Origin: a virus
Virus record (IMG/VR): IMGVR_UViG_3300010885_025066
Location: 1 to 52,691 of that record
Reading direction: 5' to 3' (one strand)
Length of the DNA stretch: 52,691 nt
This document shows positions 1 to 7,266 of the stretch, in pieces (within the stretch, counting starts at the first letter, position 1; each line of letters starts with the position of its first letter). The notes below the pieces were generated by a model. The model did not search any database. It was not told the DNA's origin and worked only from the letters and a program-made list of their open reading frames with translations. The position numbers and the translations under genes are program-made.

Positions 1-511
1 AAAATTTTAATACGGATCTAGGATATCTATCAGTATTTCCACCACCACTAATATCTTTATCTGTCTTTCCATATAAAGTAGTTTTATTTTGAACATCTAC
101 CTTTTTTGTATATGAATTAACTGGTTTATGACCAGTTGTTTTTTGTGGGTTGTACTTTGGTAATTTCTTGTAAAATATAAGTATCGACTCATGTGCTTTC
201 ATTGGAATCTTCTTTGCATTTAGGAAACCTGTTGCCTGAGTTTTTTCCCATATCCATTCATACCTCAACCATTCCAAATTTGAACAACCCAGTACTTTAT
301 CAAATGGGGTTTGAGCAAATAGTACAATAACACCATTTGGTTTAATCAATCGTTTGTATTGTTCCCATAACTTTGGTAAATCAATAATTGAATCCCAGGG
401 TGCTTGTGTCGTCCCATATGGTAAATCGGCAATGATAGCATCAAATGATTGGTCAGGGAATGTTGGCATTATTTCCAAACAATCACCATTATGTGTTTTA
501 TTTATTTCCAT
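1..511 (-). CDS. DNA methyltransferase, 3' part cut off by window edge
   Basis: Reading from an ATG at 509-511, about 170 codons run to the window edge without a stop, so the C-terminus is missing. The protein begins MEINKTHNGDCLEIMPTFPD, followed by DAIIADLPYG. This is the layout of beta-class (N6-adenine or N4-cytosine) DNA methyltransferases: the GDCLEIMPTFPD segment precedes the catalytic DPPY-type motif, here DLPYG at about residue 29. The substitution D-L-P-Y for D-P-P-Y occurs in phage members of the family. A conserved WEKTQATGF segment follows. It has its own promoter at 516-546. The base and recognition site cannot be told from the sequence; host-restriction evasion is an inference. 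Confidence 0.8.
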   Translation of the reverse strand, partial: MEINKTHNGDCLEIMPTFPDQSFDAIIADLPYGTTQAPWDSIIDLPKLWEQYKRLIKPNGVIVLFAQTPFDKVLGCSNLEWLRYEWIWEKTQATGFLNAKKIPMKAHESILIFYKKLPKYNPQKTTGHKPVNSYTKKVDVQNKTTLYGKTDKDISGGGNTDRYPRSVLKF

Positions 512-515
512 AGAG

Positions 516-546
516 CAAAAATAAGGGGAATTTTTCAATTCCCCAA
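516..546 (-). promoter_or_regulatory. Bacteroidetes-type promoter with a hairpin as spacer
   Basis: On the minus strand a TTTG box (544-547) is followed after 20 nt by TATTTTTG (516-523), matching the TTTG-N20-TAnnTTTG Bacteroidetes promoter. The spacer is an inverted repeat with arms GGGGAATT and AATTCCCC around a GAAA loop, so the same bases can form a terminator-like hairpin for the gene ending at 558. The 38 nt at 513-550 are repeated identically at 4810-4847. Confidence 0.65.
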
Positions 547-557
547 ATTTTAATCAA

Positions 558-1037
558 TTATTTTTTTGTTTTAACACTATCGTATCCTAATTTCATAAAG
601 TACTCAAAGGTATGTCCAAGTCTTTCATATATGAAATTCCAAAGATCACTAAGTAAATCGGAAAATATCCATACTAATAATGATATTGGCCAGATAAACC
701 ACCATCTAAATACATGATTTTTTAAATACCAAACATCAAACTTATTACCTTTGATTGCCATTTCTCTTCCATAGAAGAAAACCCTTACAATCGTAAATAA
801 TAGTCCAACACCTAGATAACCTAAAACACTTGCCCATGAGATAAACTTCATTACTGGTACATTACCCCAATAGTAGTTTAATACTAAGAAGGTCACAACA
901 CCAATAAAAGCAATACCACCTTGTTCTTCAACTTCGGATGCAAATAGTGCGATTAATAGTACCACCAATAGTACTGCCATCCAAAAAAAACTACCAAACA
1001 ATGTCAATGCGGTTAAACCACCAAATAAACTTACCAT
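558..1037 (-). CDS. Multi-pass membrane protein, unknown function
   Basis: A 159-residue protein with several hydrophobic stretches: about residues 8-33, 39-57, 64-88 and 110-130. It starts MVSLFGGLTALTLFGSFFW and ends in a charged tail with LGYDSVKTKK. The first segment could be an uncleaved signal anchor. Nothing in it matches a family I recognise, and no catalytic motif is visible. It is transcribed alone from a well-formed promoter at 1071-1101 and followed by the hairpin inside the promoter of the methyltransferase gene. It probably sits in the host inner membrane; a role in superinfection exclusion or lysis is possible but not shown by the sequence. Confidence 0.7.
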   Translation of the reverse strand: MVSLFGGLTALTLFGSFFWMAVLLVVLLIALFASEVEEQGGIAFIGVVTFLVLNYYWGNVPVMKFISWASVLGYLGVGLLFTIVRVFFYGREMAIKGNKFDVWYLKNHVFRWWFIWPISLLVWIFSDLLSDLWNFIYERLGHTFEYFMKLGYDSVKTKK

Positions 1038-1070
1038 ACTTTTCTTTTTTTAATTATTAATATTGAAATA

Positions 1071-1101
1071 CAAATATAAGATAAAAATTTTACATTACCA
1101 A
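1071..1101 (-). promoter_or_regulatory. Bacteroidetes-type promoter
   Basis: Minus-strand TTTG (1099-1102), 20 nt, then TATATTTG (1071-1078), 34 nt upstream of the ATG of the membrane-protein gene. This is one of the cleanest matches to TTTG-N19/20-TAnnTTTG in the window. Its -33 box lies next to the end of the small gene at 1104-1256. Confidence 0.65.
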
Positions 1102-1103
1102 AC

Positions 1104-1256
1104 TTATTTATTTAATAAATTTCTAAACCATTTTGATAAATGTTTCTTTTTAAAATCAGTTAATCTTTTAACCATTTTCCACCACCTTAATTTAATTGAT
1201 GTGTTAATTAAAAATGTTGTTAAATTAGTTAATCCAGAAAAAAATTTAAATTTCAT
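1104..1256 (-). CDS. Small basic protein, 50 aa
   Basis: A 50-codon reading frame whose ATG (1254-1256) overlaps the TGA stop of the upstream gene as ATGA, a strong sign of translational coupling. The product starts MKFKFFSGLTNLTTF and ends KWFRNLLNK. It is rich in Lys/Arg and aromatic residues and could form an amphipathic helix in its second half (RLTDFKKKHLSKWFRNLL). A 68-codon frame on the opposite strand over the same bases has no start context or promoter, so I prefer this reading. Function unknown. Confidence 0.55.
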   Translation of the reverse strand: MKFKFFSGLTNLTTFLINTSIKLRWWKMVKRLTDFKKKHLSKWFRNLLNK

Positions 1257-1585
1257 TTTTTTGATATAATGAATTGATTTATAGTGAATTTACTTTCATC
1301 AATGTTTTGTAATTCATCTTTTAATTGTTTTTTCATTCTCGATCTGGCAGATGATTTTTCTTGTTGCCTTTCTGCTCTTAATTCTTCACGATATTTTTTT
1401 GCTCTCTTACCATGAGGTAAACCAAATTTACCGATACCTTCCTGAGAAATATCGTTTTCAATATGTACTAATTCCTTTCTATCACCAGTTATCTCATTAG
1501 CATCTAATGATAATGGTTTCATCTTTCTAGATGGTTTAGTTGAGTTGTCTTTATAACTCTTTAAATCTTTATGTGTCTTTCCCAT
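1253..1585 (-). CDS. Hypothetical charged protein, 110 aa
   Basis: A soluble, strongly charged 110-residue protein (MGKTHKDLKSYKDNSTKPSR...). The central part, roughly residues 60-95, is dense in Lys, Arg, Glu and Gln (KRAKKYREELRAERQQEK) and probably forms a long helix or coiled coil. It lies 12 nt downstream of the UvdE gene and shares an ATGA overlap with the next small gene, so it is in the same operon. No family recognised. A nucleic-acid-binding or adaptor role is conceivable from composition only. Confidence 0.65.
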   Translation of the reverse strand: MGKTHKDLKSYKDNSTKPSRKMKPLSLDANEITGDRKELVHIENDISQEGIGKFGLPHGKRAKKYREELRAERQQEKSSARSRMKKQLKDELQNIDESKFTINQFIISKK

Positions 1586-1597
1586 TTAATCTTTTGT

Positions 1598-2527
1598 TTA
1601 TACGTGATTGAAATCTTTTATGTATTTTAATACCGCAATGTCTTTAGATTTTGCTTCAATTTCAATATCGAATGTTTCTCCAAATGTTTGGATTTCTTCA
1701 TATATAAAATCAGCATGTGCAGTTTTTACTACTTTGGTGTCCTCATGATGTTTTGATGATGACATATGTGTTAATGGTTTAACTGTCCATGTATTTAATG
1801 CTAATTTGAGTGCATCTTCAAGAGATTGATCTTGGAATCCAAAGTTAAAATGATGTTGGTCAAAAACAATAGGTATATTCGTATGTTTATAAACAAGATT
1901 ATGTAACATCATAACTGAGTATTGATTCGGTGAATCATCATTCTCTATTGTAAGTCTTGATTTACAAGAATCTGATAATAATTTAAAATTTTCTACAAAT
2001 CTACTAGCAGCTATTTCTCTTGTAGGTTTAGTGGTGTTGATGTGTATATTAATTGGATAATAGTGTGATTGATCTAATCCCATTAAGTCCATCAATTCAG
2101 CGTGTTGATTGAGTTCGTAGATAGTTTTTCTAACTACATTTTCATTTTCACTTGCAAGTACGTTAAACTGACCTGGATGATAACTAACTCTAATATCATT
2201 GTTTTTAATTTTATTACCAATTAATGTTAGATAAGATTTAATAACATTAAATTTTGGTAAGTCTTGAAATTTATATTCTGACATCCAAGGAAATGAATCA
2301 GATGATAAACGATAAACGAATATCTTCTTTTTAATGTTATAATCAAGTAATTTTAATGTGTCTTTTAAGTTCTCAATAACTATCTCTGAAACATATTCAA
2401 GACCCTTTTCTTGGAAAGTTTTTTTAACCATACCTCGGTTAACTGTAATGTAATCTTTTTTCTTTAGATTTTCATTACATCCGATAGATATACAACAATA
2501 ACCAATTCTATTTTTATTTTCACTCAT
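1598..2527 (-). CDS. uvdE: UV damage endonuclease, UvdE family
   Basis: 309 residues, about the length of bacterial UvdE. The protein carries the family's metal-binding TIM-barrel motifs in order: RIGYCCIS near the N-terminus, YRLSSDSFPW (about 72-81), RVSYHPGQFNVLAS (about 113-126), INIHI, LTIENDD (about 194-200), VFDQHH (about 222-227), HMSSSKHHEDTKV and EIEAKSKDIAVLK near the C-terminus. The His, Glu and Asp residues expected to bind the metal cluster are present. UvdE nicks DNA 5' to UV photoproducts, starting repair independent of nucleotide excision. It has its own promoter (2545-2575) and is first in an operon with two small unknown genes. Confidence 0.93.
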   Translation of the reverse strand: MSENKNRIGYCCISIGCNENLKKKDYITVNRGMVKKTFQEKGLEYVSEIVIENLKDTLKLLDYNIKKKIFVYRLSSDSFPWMSEYKFQDLPKFNVIKSYLTLIGNKIKNNDIRVSYHPGQFNVLASENENVVRKTIYELNQHAELMDLMGLDQSHYYPINIHINTTKPTREIAASRFVENFKLLSDSCKSRLTIENDDSPNQYSVMMLHNLVYKHTNIPIVFDQHHFNFGFQDQSLEDALKLALNTWTVKPLTHMSSSKHHEDTKVVKTAHADFIYEEIQTFGETFDIEIEAKSKDIAVLKYIKDFNHV

Positions 2528-2544
2528 AATATAAAAGTTTTGTG

Positions 2545-2575
2545 CAAAAATAAGGTGGATTTATCAATCCACCAA
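2545..2575 (-). promoter_or_regulatory. Promoter with terminator-like hairpin in its spacer
   Basis: Minus-strand TTTG at 2573-2576, a 20-nt spacer, then TATTTTTG at 2545-2552. The spacer contains arms GGTGGATT and AATCCACC around a GATA loop. It overlaps the stop codon region of the RNA ligase gene (stop 2564-2566), so it can act both as the 3' hairpin of that gene and as the promoter of uvdE. Same architecture as 516-546 and 4813-4843. Confidence 0.6.
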
Positions 2576-3214
2576 ATTTATCTTTGCTTGTTTCAATTCC
2601 AATTCGTATTCTTTTGGAGATTTATTTCTCAATCTATTAAACCAATCATCAGTTTTGATTTTACAATAATATAAATTATCGTTACCCTTTTTATTTGTGA
2701 TAAGTCCTTTTGCAATTATCCCCTCACTTAATCCAAATTCATTTGATTTAACACGTTTAATCAAATCCATATTTAGATTTCCATCATAAACTATTCTTGG
2801 TATTCCAATATTTCCGAAATCATTAATAAATTGTCTTGGTGGAACAAATCCCTTTTTATATTGAGAAATATCAAATAAAATAGTATCAAATGTGTCATTT
2901 TCAAAATCATGTTGTCCAAAACATGGTTTTGAACCAACAAATTCTGCAAAACAAACAAATGATTGAATATTTCTATATTCTTTTGATGTAAAAATTGAAC
3001 TCAGACTATCGTTATATTTTTCTTTGAATATTTTGACCGCCATACCAAATTGTTCACTATTTTCATCAATCATCACATTCCTAGTACCAAATTTATAAAA
3101 CCCTCTTTTTTTACTCCACTCAGAACGAATGTTTGAACCATCCAATTTATCAAATCCAATTACTGGTATGTTCCAATAATCCCCATAATATGGTATAGTG
3201 TTATAACTTTTCAT
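2564..3214 (-). CDS. RNA ligase (Rnl2/RNA_ligase family)
   Basis: 216 residues with nucleotidyltransferase motifs in order: motif I KLDGSN with the presumptive AMP-accepting Lys23, FGTRN (about 42-46), motif IIIa CFAEFVG (about 88-94), motif IV EGIIAKG (164-170) and motif V CKIKT (184-188). This is the adenylyltransferase core of the ATP-dependent RNA ligase family (T4 Rnl2-like). The protein is shorter than T4 Rnl2 and has only a short tail after motif V, so it probably lacks a C-terminal specificity domain. It lies in a minus-strand group with a CCA-adding-like enzyme gene, which suggests repair of cleaved tRNA; that role is inferred. Confidence 0.88.
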   Translation of the reverse strand: MKSYNTIPYYGDYWNIPVIGFDKLDGSNIRSEWSKKRGFYKFGTRNVMIDENSEQFGMAVKIFKEKYNDSLSSIFTSKEYRNIQSFVCFAEFVGSKPCFGQHDFENDTFDTILFDISQYKKGFVPPRQFINDFGNIGIPRIVYDGNLNMDLIKRVKSNEFGLSEGIIAKGLITNKKGNDNLYYCKIKTDDWFNRLRNKSPKEYELELKQAKINLVD

Positions 3215-3227
3215 TTAATTTTTTTAC

Positions 3228-3650
3228 TCATGTTCTATAAATTAATTTATTATTTTTATCATATATTGATATACAAGTTCCCTGACCAAATGTCCAAGCA
3301 AATGTAAAATCATTATACTTCATTAATAAACTTGAGAAATTTTTTGTTAAATCATCAACTGGGTTAACCTCATCTCCATGATGTTGTACAACATCTAATA
3401 CACCATACATTAAATTCCAAGGATGTGGTTGATAACCATTATTATGACATACATCATTCCATCTTTGGTCATGTTTATCAATTAATTTTAATAAGAAAGT
3501 TTCAAATGATTTTTCATCATTAAAGAATAAACGAGTACGTTTAATATTTCTTTCTTTTTTATCCTGAATATCTTTTAAAGATTTTCTTAAACGTTTAATA
3601 AATTCAGAATCTTCCAATTTATTTTTCAAATCATCTAACATTTTTTTCAT
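3228..3650 (-). CDS. Hypothetical protein, 140 aa
   Basis: I choose the ATG at 3648-3650, which follows the upstream stop (3652-3654) directly; a longer frame reaching 3674 would overlap that gene. The N-terminal 45 residues are Lys/Glu-rich and helical (MKKMLDDLKNKLED). A globular part follows, with RWNDVCHNNGYQPHPWNLMYGVLDVVQHHG and a final FTFAWTFGQGTCISIYD. The His- and Trp-rich middle (HPWNLM, VQHHGD) could bind a metal or ligand. I do not recognise the family. It lies in the operon between the CCA-like enzyme and the RNA ligase, so a link to RNA repair is possible. Confidence 0.7.
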   Translation of the reverse strand: MKKMLDDLKNKLEDSEFIKRLRKSLKDIQDKKERNIKRTRLFFNDEKSFETFLLKLIDKHDQRWNDVCHNNGYQPHPWNLMYGVLDVVQHHGDEVNPVDDLTKNFSSLLMKYNDFTFAWTFGQGTCISIYDKNNKLIYRT

Positions 3651-3651
3651 T

Positions 3652-4401
3652 TTATAATTTAAATGTAGGTTCAAGCCATAATGGATTATTATCTGCTTGT
3701 ACCCTTGTGAATATATAGTTTCTCAATGCAGGGAAATCACCCAAGTAATCCAATGTATCAATTGTACTATATTTTAAACACTTATACAACTCATCACGGA
3801 TTCTTTCACCTGATACCACACCCATTTTTTTTCTATAATCATATGTGATGATTGTTCTCATCATATCCTCTGGAATGATTAATCCTTTGGTTATAGAAAA
3901 TCTAATTGCTCTCAAAATTCTAAGAGGATCGTCATCAAATGTTATATTACAATCCAATGGTGTTCTAAGGATTCTATCTTTCAAATCTTTCTTACCATTA
4001 AAGAAGTCAATTATTGTTCCATCCTCATCTTTTGCCAATGCATTCAATGTAAAATCTCGTCTTTCAAGGTCATCATATAATGTACCAGGTTCAACGATTG
4101 GTGTTCTTGTACCAGGTATATAACCAATCTCTTTCCTGGCCATAACCACGTCTGCAACACCTTCATATTTGTGATCTTTTGGAAACTTTGCTCTGATTGT
4201 ATAACAATCATGAGTTATCAAAAAGATTTCAAACTTTTCATTTGTTAAATGTTCTATCAAAACATCAAACATTTCTGTTGCAGTTTTAAACTTGGATAAT
4301 AACTCTTCATTTGGAACTGCAACATAATCAACATCCTTAGATTTTAATCCAAGAAGTTCATCCCTCACTTTTCCACCAACCTCATACATTTTAAATAACA
4401 T
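3652..4401 (-). CDS. tRNA nucleotidyltransferase / poly(A) polymerase family (CCA-adding-like)
   Basis: 249 residues from the ATG at 4399-4401, chosen because it follows the upstream stop at 4412. Class II nucleotidyltransferase motifs are clear: YEVGGKVRDELLG near the N-terminus, DVDYVAV (catalytic Asp pair), RRDFTLNALA in the middle, then DDPLRILRAIRF and a helix with SGERIRDEL. Bacterial CCA-adding enzymes are usually 380-450 residues, so the C-terminal body and tail domains are reduced, as in other phage members. Likely reaction: adding C or A residues to tRNA 3' ends. Next to the RNA ligase it would make a tRNA-repair pair (inference). CCA-adding and A-adding forms cannot be separated by eye. 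Confidence 0.87.
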   Translation of the reverse strand: MLFKMYEVGGKVRDELLGLKSKDVDYVAVPNEELLSKFKTATEMFDVLIEHLTNEKFEIFLITHDCYTIRAKFPKDHKYEGVADVVMARKEIGYIPGTRTPIVEPGTLYDDLERRDFTLNALAKDEDGTIIDFFNGKKDLKDRILRTPLDCNITFDDDPLRILRAIRFSITKGLIIPEDMMRTIITYDYRKKMGVVSGERIRDELYKCLKYSTIDTLDYLGDFPALRNYIFTRVQADNNPLWLEPTFKL

Positions 4402-4411
4402 ATTTTTATTT

Positions 4412-4795
4412 TTAATCTTTAAATTCATTAATCAAATCAAAAAAGAATTTAGGTATTGATAATTTAATGTTTTCTTCTTTTTCAATTTCAACTAATCTGT
4501 TTATTTGAGTCTCAGATAACCAATTCAAACTTCTTTGTGGATATATAGCACTAAGAAAAGTTTTATTCTTTTCATTCGACATTTTTGAACTAAACTTTAA
4601 ACAAGAACCAAAAATAGGATGTAATCGTTCTATATTTGAATTTTTAACCTGTGTATCAAGATATAGATATATCTTACAGACATTCGGGTTTTTTAAATTG
4701 TTTTCCCGATTATTCAATTCAACTTTACAAACTTTTGGATTACCCAAATAATCAAAAATATTTTTTCTGTCAATAATTTTTGTTATACGAATCAT
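4412..4795 (-). CDS. Hypothetical protein, 127 aa
   Basis: Soluble protein beginning MIRITKIIDRKNIFDYLGNP. It contains NVCKIYLYLDTQ and a C-terminal helix LSETQINRLVEIEKEEN before IPKFFFDLINEFKD. Two cysteines occur as KVCKVEL and NVCKIYL in a repeated V-C-K setting. First gene after the promoter at 4813-4843, so it leads the operon containing the CCA-like enzyme, the 140-aa protein and the RNA ligase. Family not recognised. Confidence 0.65.
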   Translation of the reverse strand: MIRITKIIDRKNIFDYLGNPKVCKVELNNRENNLKNPNVCKIYLYLDTQVKNSNIERLHPIFGSCLKFSSKMSNEKNKTFLSAIYPQRSLNWLSETQINRLVEIEKEENIKLSIPKFFFDLINEFKD

Positions 4796-4812
4796 ACTTG
4801 TTATTTATGGAG

Positions 4813-4843
4813 CAAAAATAAGGGGAATTTTTCAATTCCCCAA
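4813..4843 (-). promoter_or_regulatory. Promoter with hairpin spacer, second copy of a 38-bp repeat
   Basis: Minus-strand TTTG at 4841-4844, a 20-nt spacer, then TATTTTTG at 4813-4820. Arms GGGGAATT and AATTCCCC with loop GAAA occupy the spacer. The stretch 4810-4847 is identical to 513-550. It sits between the stop of the NAMPT gene (4857) and the start of the next operon (4795). Confidence 0.65.
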
Positions 4844-4856
4844 ATTTATTTTTTAA

Positions 4857-6425
4857 TTAAAGATATTGAGACAATATTTCTCTTATTTCAGATAATGAAG
4901 TTTCTTTAACCAAAACACCATCAAAAATTGTCTCTAATTCACCAGTTCCTTCTTTTTCCCAAGAAACATTATCTTGAAGATAATATTCACCATTTTCATT
5001 TTTACCGACATACAAAAGACCTCTTGCAGATTTCTTTGTACCATCATCAGTAATTGGGTCTTTAAATATTACCCTTCCGATTACTTCAGGAACATCCATA
5101 GTTCCAACTTCACCAATTGATTTACCAATATTTGTTGTTAATTCAACATAAGTTGCCTTAACTGCTCCACCTTGGTTATCTCTGGTTGCGTAACCCATTG
5201 AATATGAACCAACACCCAATACAATGTTTGTTGATGCAAATCCTTTTGCTTCCAATCTTCTACAAATTTCATTTGCACGTTCCAATGTTATTGAATCTCC
5301 ATAGATTACTCCAATATGAGGATCTAAAACCTTATATCCTTGGTCATTTACAGTACCACCGAATACATCCCAAAGTAATTCGATTACACCTTTTTGTTCA
5401 GGTTCTAAATCACTTTTACCATGTCTTTGATTGTGAAGTAACGCGTCTTCTCTATTGTTTTCATAGGAATCTGTGTTTTCTTTAATTGTACCACAAATAA
5501 TATCTACTGGGTCACCACTATCAGGTCTGATTACCAACTTACCATCTCTTGAAAGAATTAGGTCTTTAAGTGTTGTAACAAATTCTGTACATACTTTCCA
5601 AAGGTCATAAGAATCACTTACCAAACTAACAATCCCTGTTGGATATTGTGTTAAAATTCTTTTGAAGGATTCCAATTCATTTTCTTTACCATATGATGTA
5701 CAAACCGCGTGCTCACTTGCTGGAACACTAAATCCAACGTTTTCTGAATTATAATAATATTGTGACGCTTGTAATGCAGGGATTGTATCAGTACCATAGA
5801 AACTAGTCAAAAAACCTAAACCTGAAGATATTGCACTTTCAGGATGTTGCATCCCTCTGAAACTAAAATCATGACCTTGGAAATTAACAAACCCAAGATT
5901 ATTTTTATCGGTTTTCTTTGCCCAATCAGTTAATATTTTTTTATAACCAAATGCCAATGATGCGGAATGTACTGGTTTCCATATCAAACTTGAAATCAAT
6001 GTTTCAAGGAAGTTTGGTAACCAAAAGAACTCAGGGTGAGTATTATATATTGTTAATATTGGTATTTTTTCACCAACAACAGTACCTTCTTTCAAGGTCT
6101 TAACACGAATAGGTAAATAACCCAAATCATGAAGTTTTTCAAAGTGTGTAACATCATAGTCACAACCCAAATAACTTGAAAGGTATTTCTTAGCTTCACC
6201 AATAACTTGTTCTTTTGGTTTGTTAAAGAAGTTCTTTCTATAAATTTCATCAATATACTTCATTGTATACTGAGCACCAAACACAACTATTTGTTTTGCG
6301 TTTTCTGGCATATATTTCACATTTCTTAATGTGAAATTAGAATAAACACAAGTTGTATTCTCCGGGTACATTTTGTGATGAGAGGTTTTATAACCATCTG
6401 TTAATAACAAGGGATTCTTTTCCAT
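4857..6425 (-). CDS. nadV: Nicotinamide phosphoribosyltransferase (NAMPT/NadV)
   Basis: 522 residues, close to the usual length of NAMPT. Family segments are easily aligned by eye with the human enzyme: LLTDGYKTSHHKMYP near the N-terminus, HDFSFRGM (185-192), GTDTIPALQAS, SVPASEHAV (233-241, with the catalytic His239), VSDSYDLW (269-276) and RPDSGDP (300-306). The enzyme joins nicotinamide and PRPP to give NMN, the first step of NAD+ salvage. In phages it is part of NAD+-restoring pathways that counter NAD-depleting defences, normally together with an NMN adenylyltransferase, which I do not see in this window. Transcribed from its own promoter at 6459-6489. Confidence 0.95.
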   Translation of the reverse strand: MEKNPLLLTDGYKTSHHKMYPENTTCVYSNFTLRNVKYMPENAKQIVVFGAQYTMKYIDEIYRKNFFNKPKEQVIGEAKKYLSSYLGCDYDVTHFEKLHDLGYLPIRVKTLKEGTVVGEKIPILTIYNTHPEFFWLPNFLETLISSLIWKPVHSASLAFGYKKILTDWAKKTDKNNLGFVNFQGHDFSFRGMQHPESAISSGLGFLTSFYGTDTIPALQASQYYYNSENVGFSVPASEHAVCTSYGKENELESFKRILTQYPTGIVSLVSDSYDLWKVCTEFVTTLKDLILSRDGKLVIRPDSGDPVDIICGTIKENTDSYENNREDALLHNQRHGKSDLEPEQKGVIELLWDVFGGTVNDQGYKVLDPHIGVIYGDSITLERANEICRRLEAKGFASTNIVLGVGSYSMGYATRDNQGGAVKATYVELTTNIGKSIGEVGTMDVPEVIGRVIFKDPITDDGTKKSARGLLYVGKNENGEYYLQDNVSWEKEGTGELETIFDGVLVKETSLSEIREILSQYL

Positions 6426-6458
6426 TTTTTACTTTTATTTTTATTGTTTATAATGATA

Positions 6459-6489
6459 CAAATATAATGTTTTATTTATTATTTTCCAA
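6459..6489 (-). promoter_or_regulatory. Bacteroidetes-type promoter
   Basis: Minus-strand TTTG (6487-6490), 20-nt spacer, TATATTTG (6459-6466), 34 nt upstream of the NAMPT start. Matches the TTTG-N20-TAnnTTTG consensus. No clear inverted repeat in this spacer. Confidence 0.6.
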
Positions 6490-6498
6490 ATTATATTT

Positions 6499-7266
6499 TT
6501 AATATGACATGAATGAAAAATGTTTTTGTTTTGCCGGTTCAACACTATATTGAACATGTTTGACGTTATCATCCTTATCTGTTTCTTCAATAATGAATGT
6601 ATCATTAGATAACACAGTTAAGACTTCACCAAGATATACCTCATTTACATAGAAATCATCACCAATTGAATCCATTGTTATTTTTCTTGGTGACATACTT
6701 GCATCACCTCTATATAGTTCAATAGTATTATTTGGTTGTTTGGTGATAAACACATTAAATTTATCATCCAACATTTTAATATTGAATACATCTTTAAAGT
6801 TCAATGGATCTTCATTGTGAATATTAACTTCATCAATTACCGCATTGACAATATCAACAGATATCGTTTCCAATGTTGAAATGAAATCAACTGTACATTC
6901 TTTAAGATCTTTGTATACCAATCTATCTTCAACAATTTCTGTAATAACAGATAATGTTAAATCCTTATATGTCTTCAAATATCTGATACGACCTGGACGT
7001 TGTAATAGGTTTGAATTAACATATAAATTGTTTGTTGTGAATAAGAACACCTTACGATAACCATTATCCAATGCACCATCCATGATGGTTAGGATTTCTT
7101 CATCCTTATTTTCTCTTTGATTAAACACCTTTTCAAATTCGTCAACAAAAATAATAACATTTTGTTGAATATCATTAATGAAATTTGGTATTCCATTAAA
7201 TCCTCTATGGATAATGATAACTGGTAATTCTAAAAGATTACATATTTGTTTTGCAGTAACTGTTTT
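6499..7266 (-). CDS. AAA+ ATPase, 3' exon (Walker B to C-terminus)
   Basis: Joined to the exon at 8446-8709, this gives a 343-residue protein. The frame is open from 7266, giving K-T-V-T-A-K-Q directly after the P-loop glycine. Walker B is NVIIFVDEFEK (about 124-134). A sensor-1 segment VFLFTTNN and an arginine-finger-like RPGRIRYLK follow. These are AAA+ features in the right order and spacing. Without splicing the 3' part has no proper start; the GTG at 7126-7128 would lose Walker B. Substrate unknown; phage AAA+ proteins of this size act as remodellers in replication, packaging or defence. The C-terminal 90 residues look like a small beta-rich domain. Confidence 0.8.
   Translation of the reverse strand, partial: KTVTAKQICNLLELPVIIIHRGFNGIPNFINDIQQNVIIFVDEFEKVFNQRENKDEEILTIMDGALDNGYRKVFLFTTNNLYVNSNLLQRPGRIRYLKTYKDLTLSVITEIVEDRLVYKDLKECTVDFISTLETISVDIVNAVIDEVNIHNEDPLNFKDVFNIKMLDDKFNVFITKQPNNTIELYRGDASMSPRKITMDSIGDDFYVNEVYLGEVLTVLSNDTFIIEETDKDDNVKHVQYSVEPAKQKHFSFMSY

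Noticed and set aside
1063-1269. 68-codon plus-strand frame
   Set aside because: It covers the same bases as the minus-strand small gene with an ATGA overlap, lies across a minus-strand promoter and has no start context of its own.
3845-4123. Plus-strand frame opposite the CCA-adding-like gene
   Set aside because: Lies wholly within a gene with clear enzyme motifs on the other strand; shadow frame.
6499-7128. Stand-alone 209-aa protein starting at GTG 7126-7128
   Set aside because: The open frame continues upstream through Walker B to the restored P-loop; the GTG is an internal Val codon of the 3' exon.
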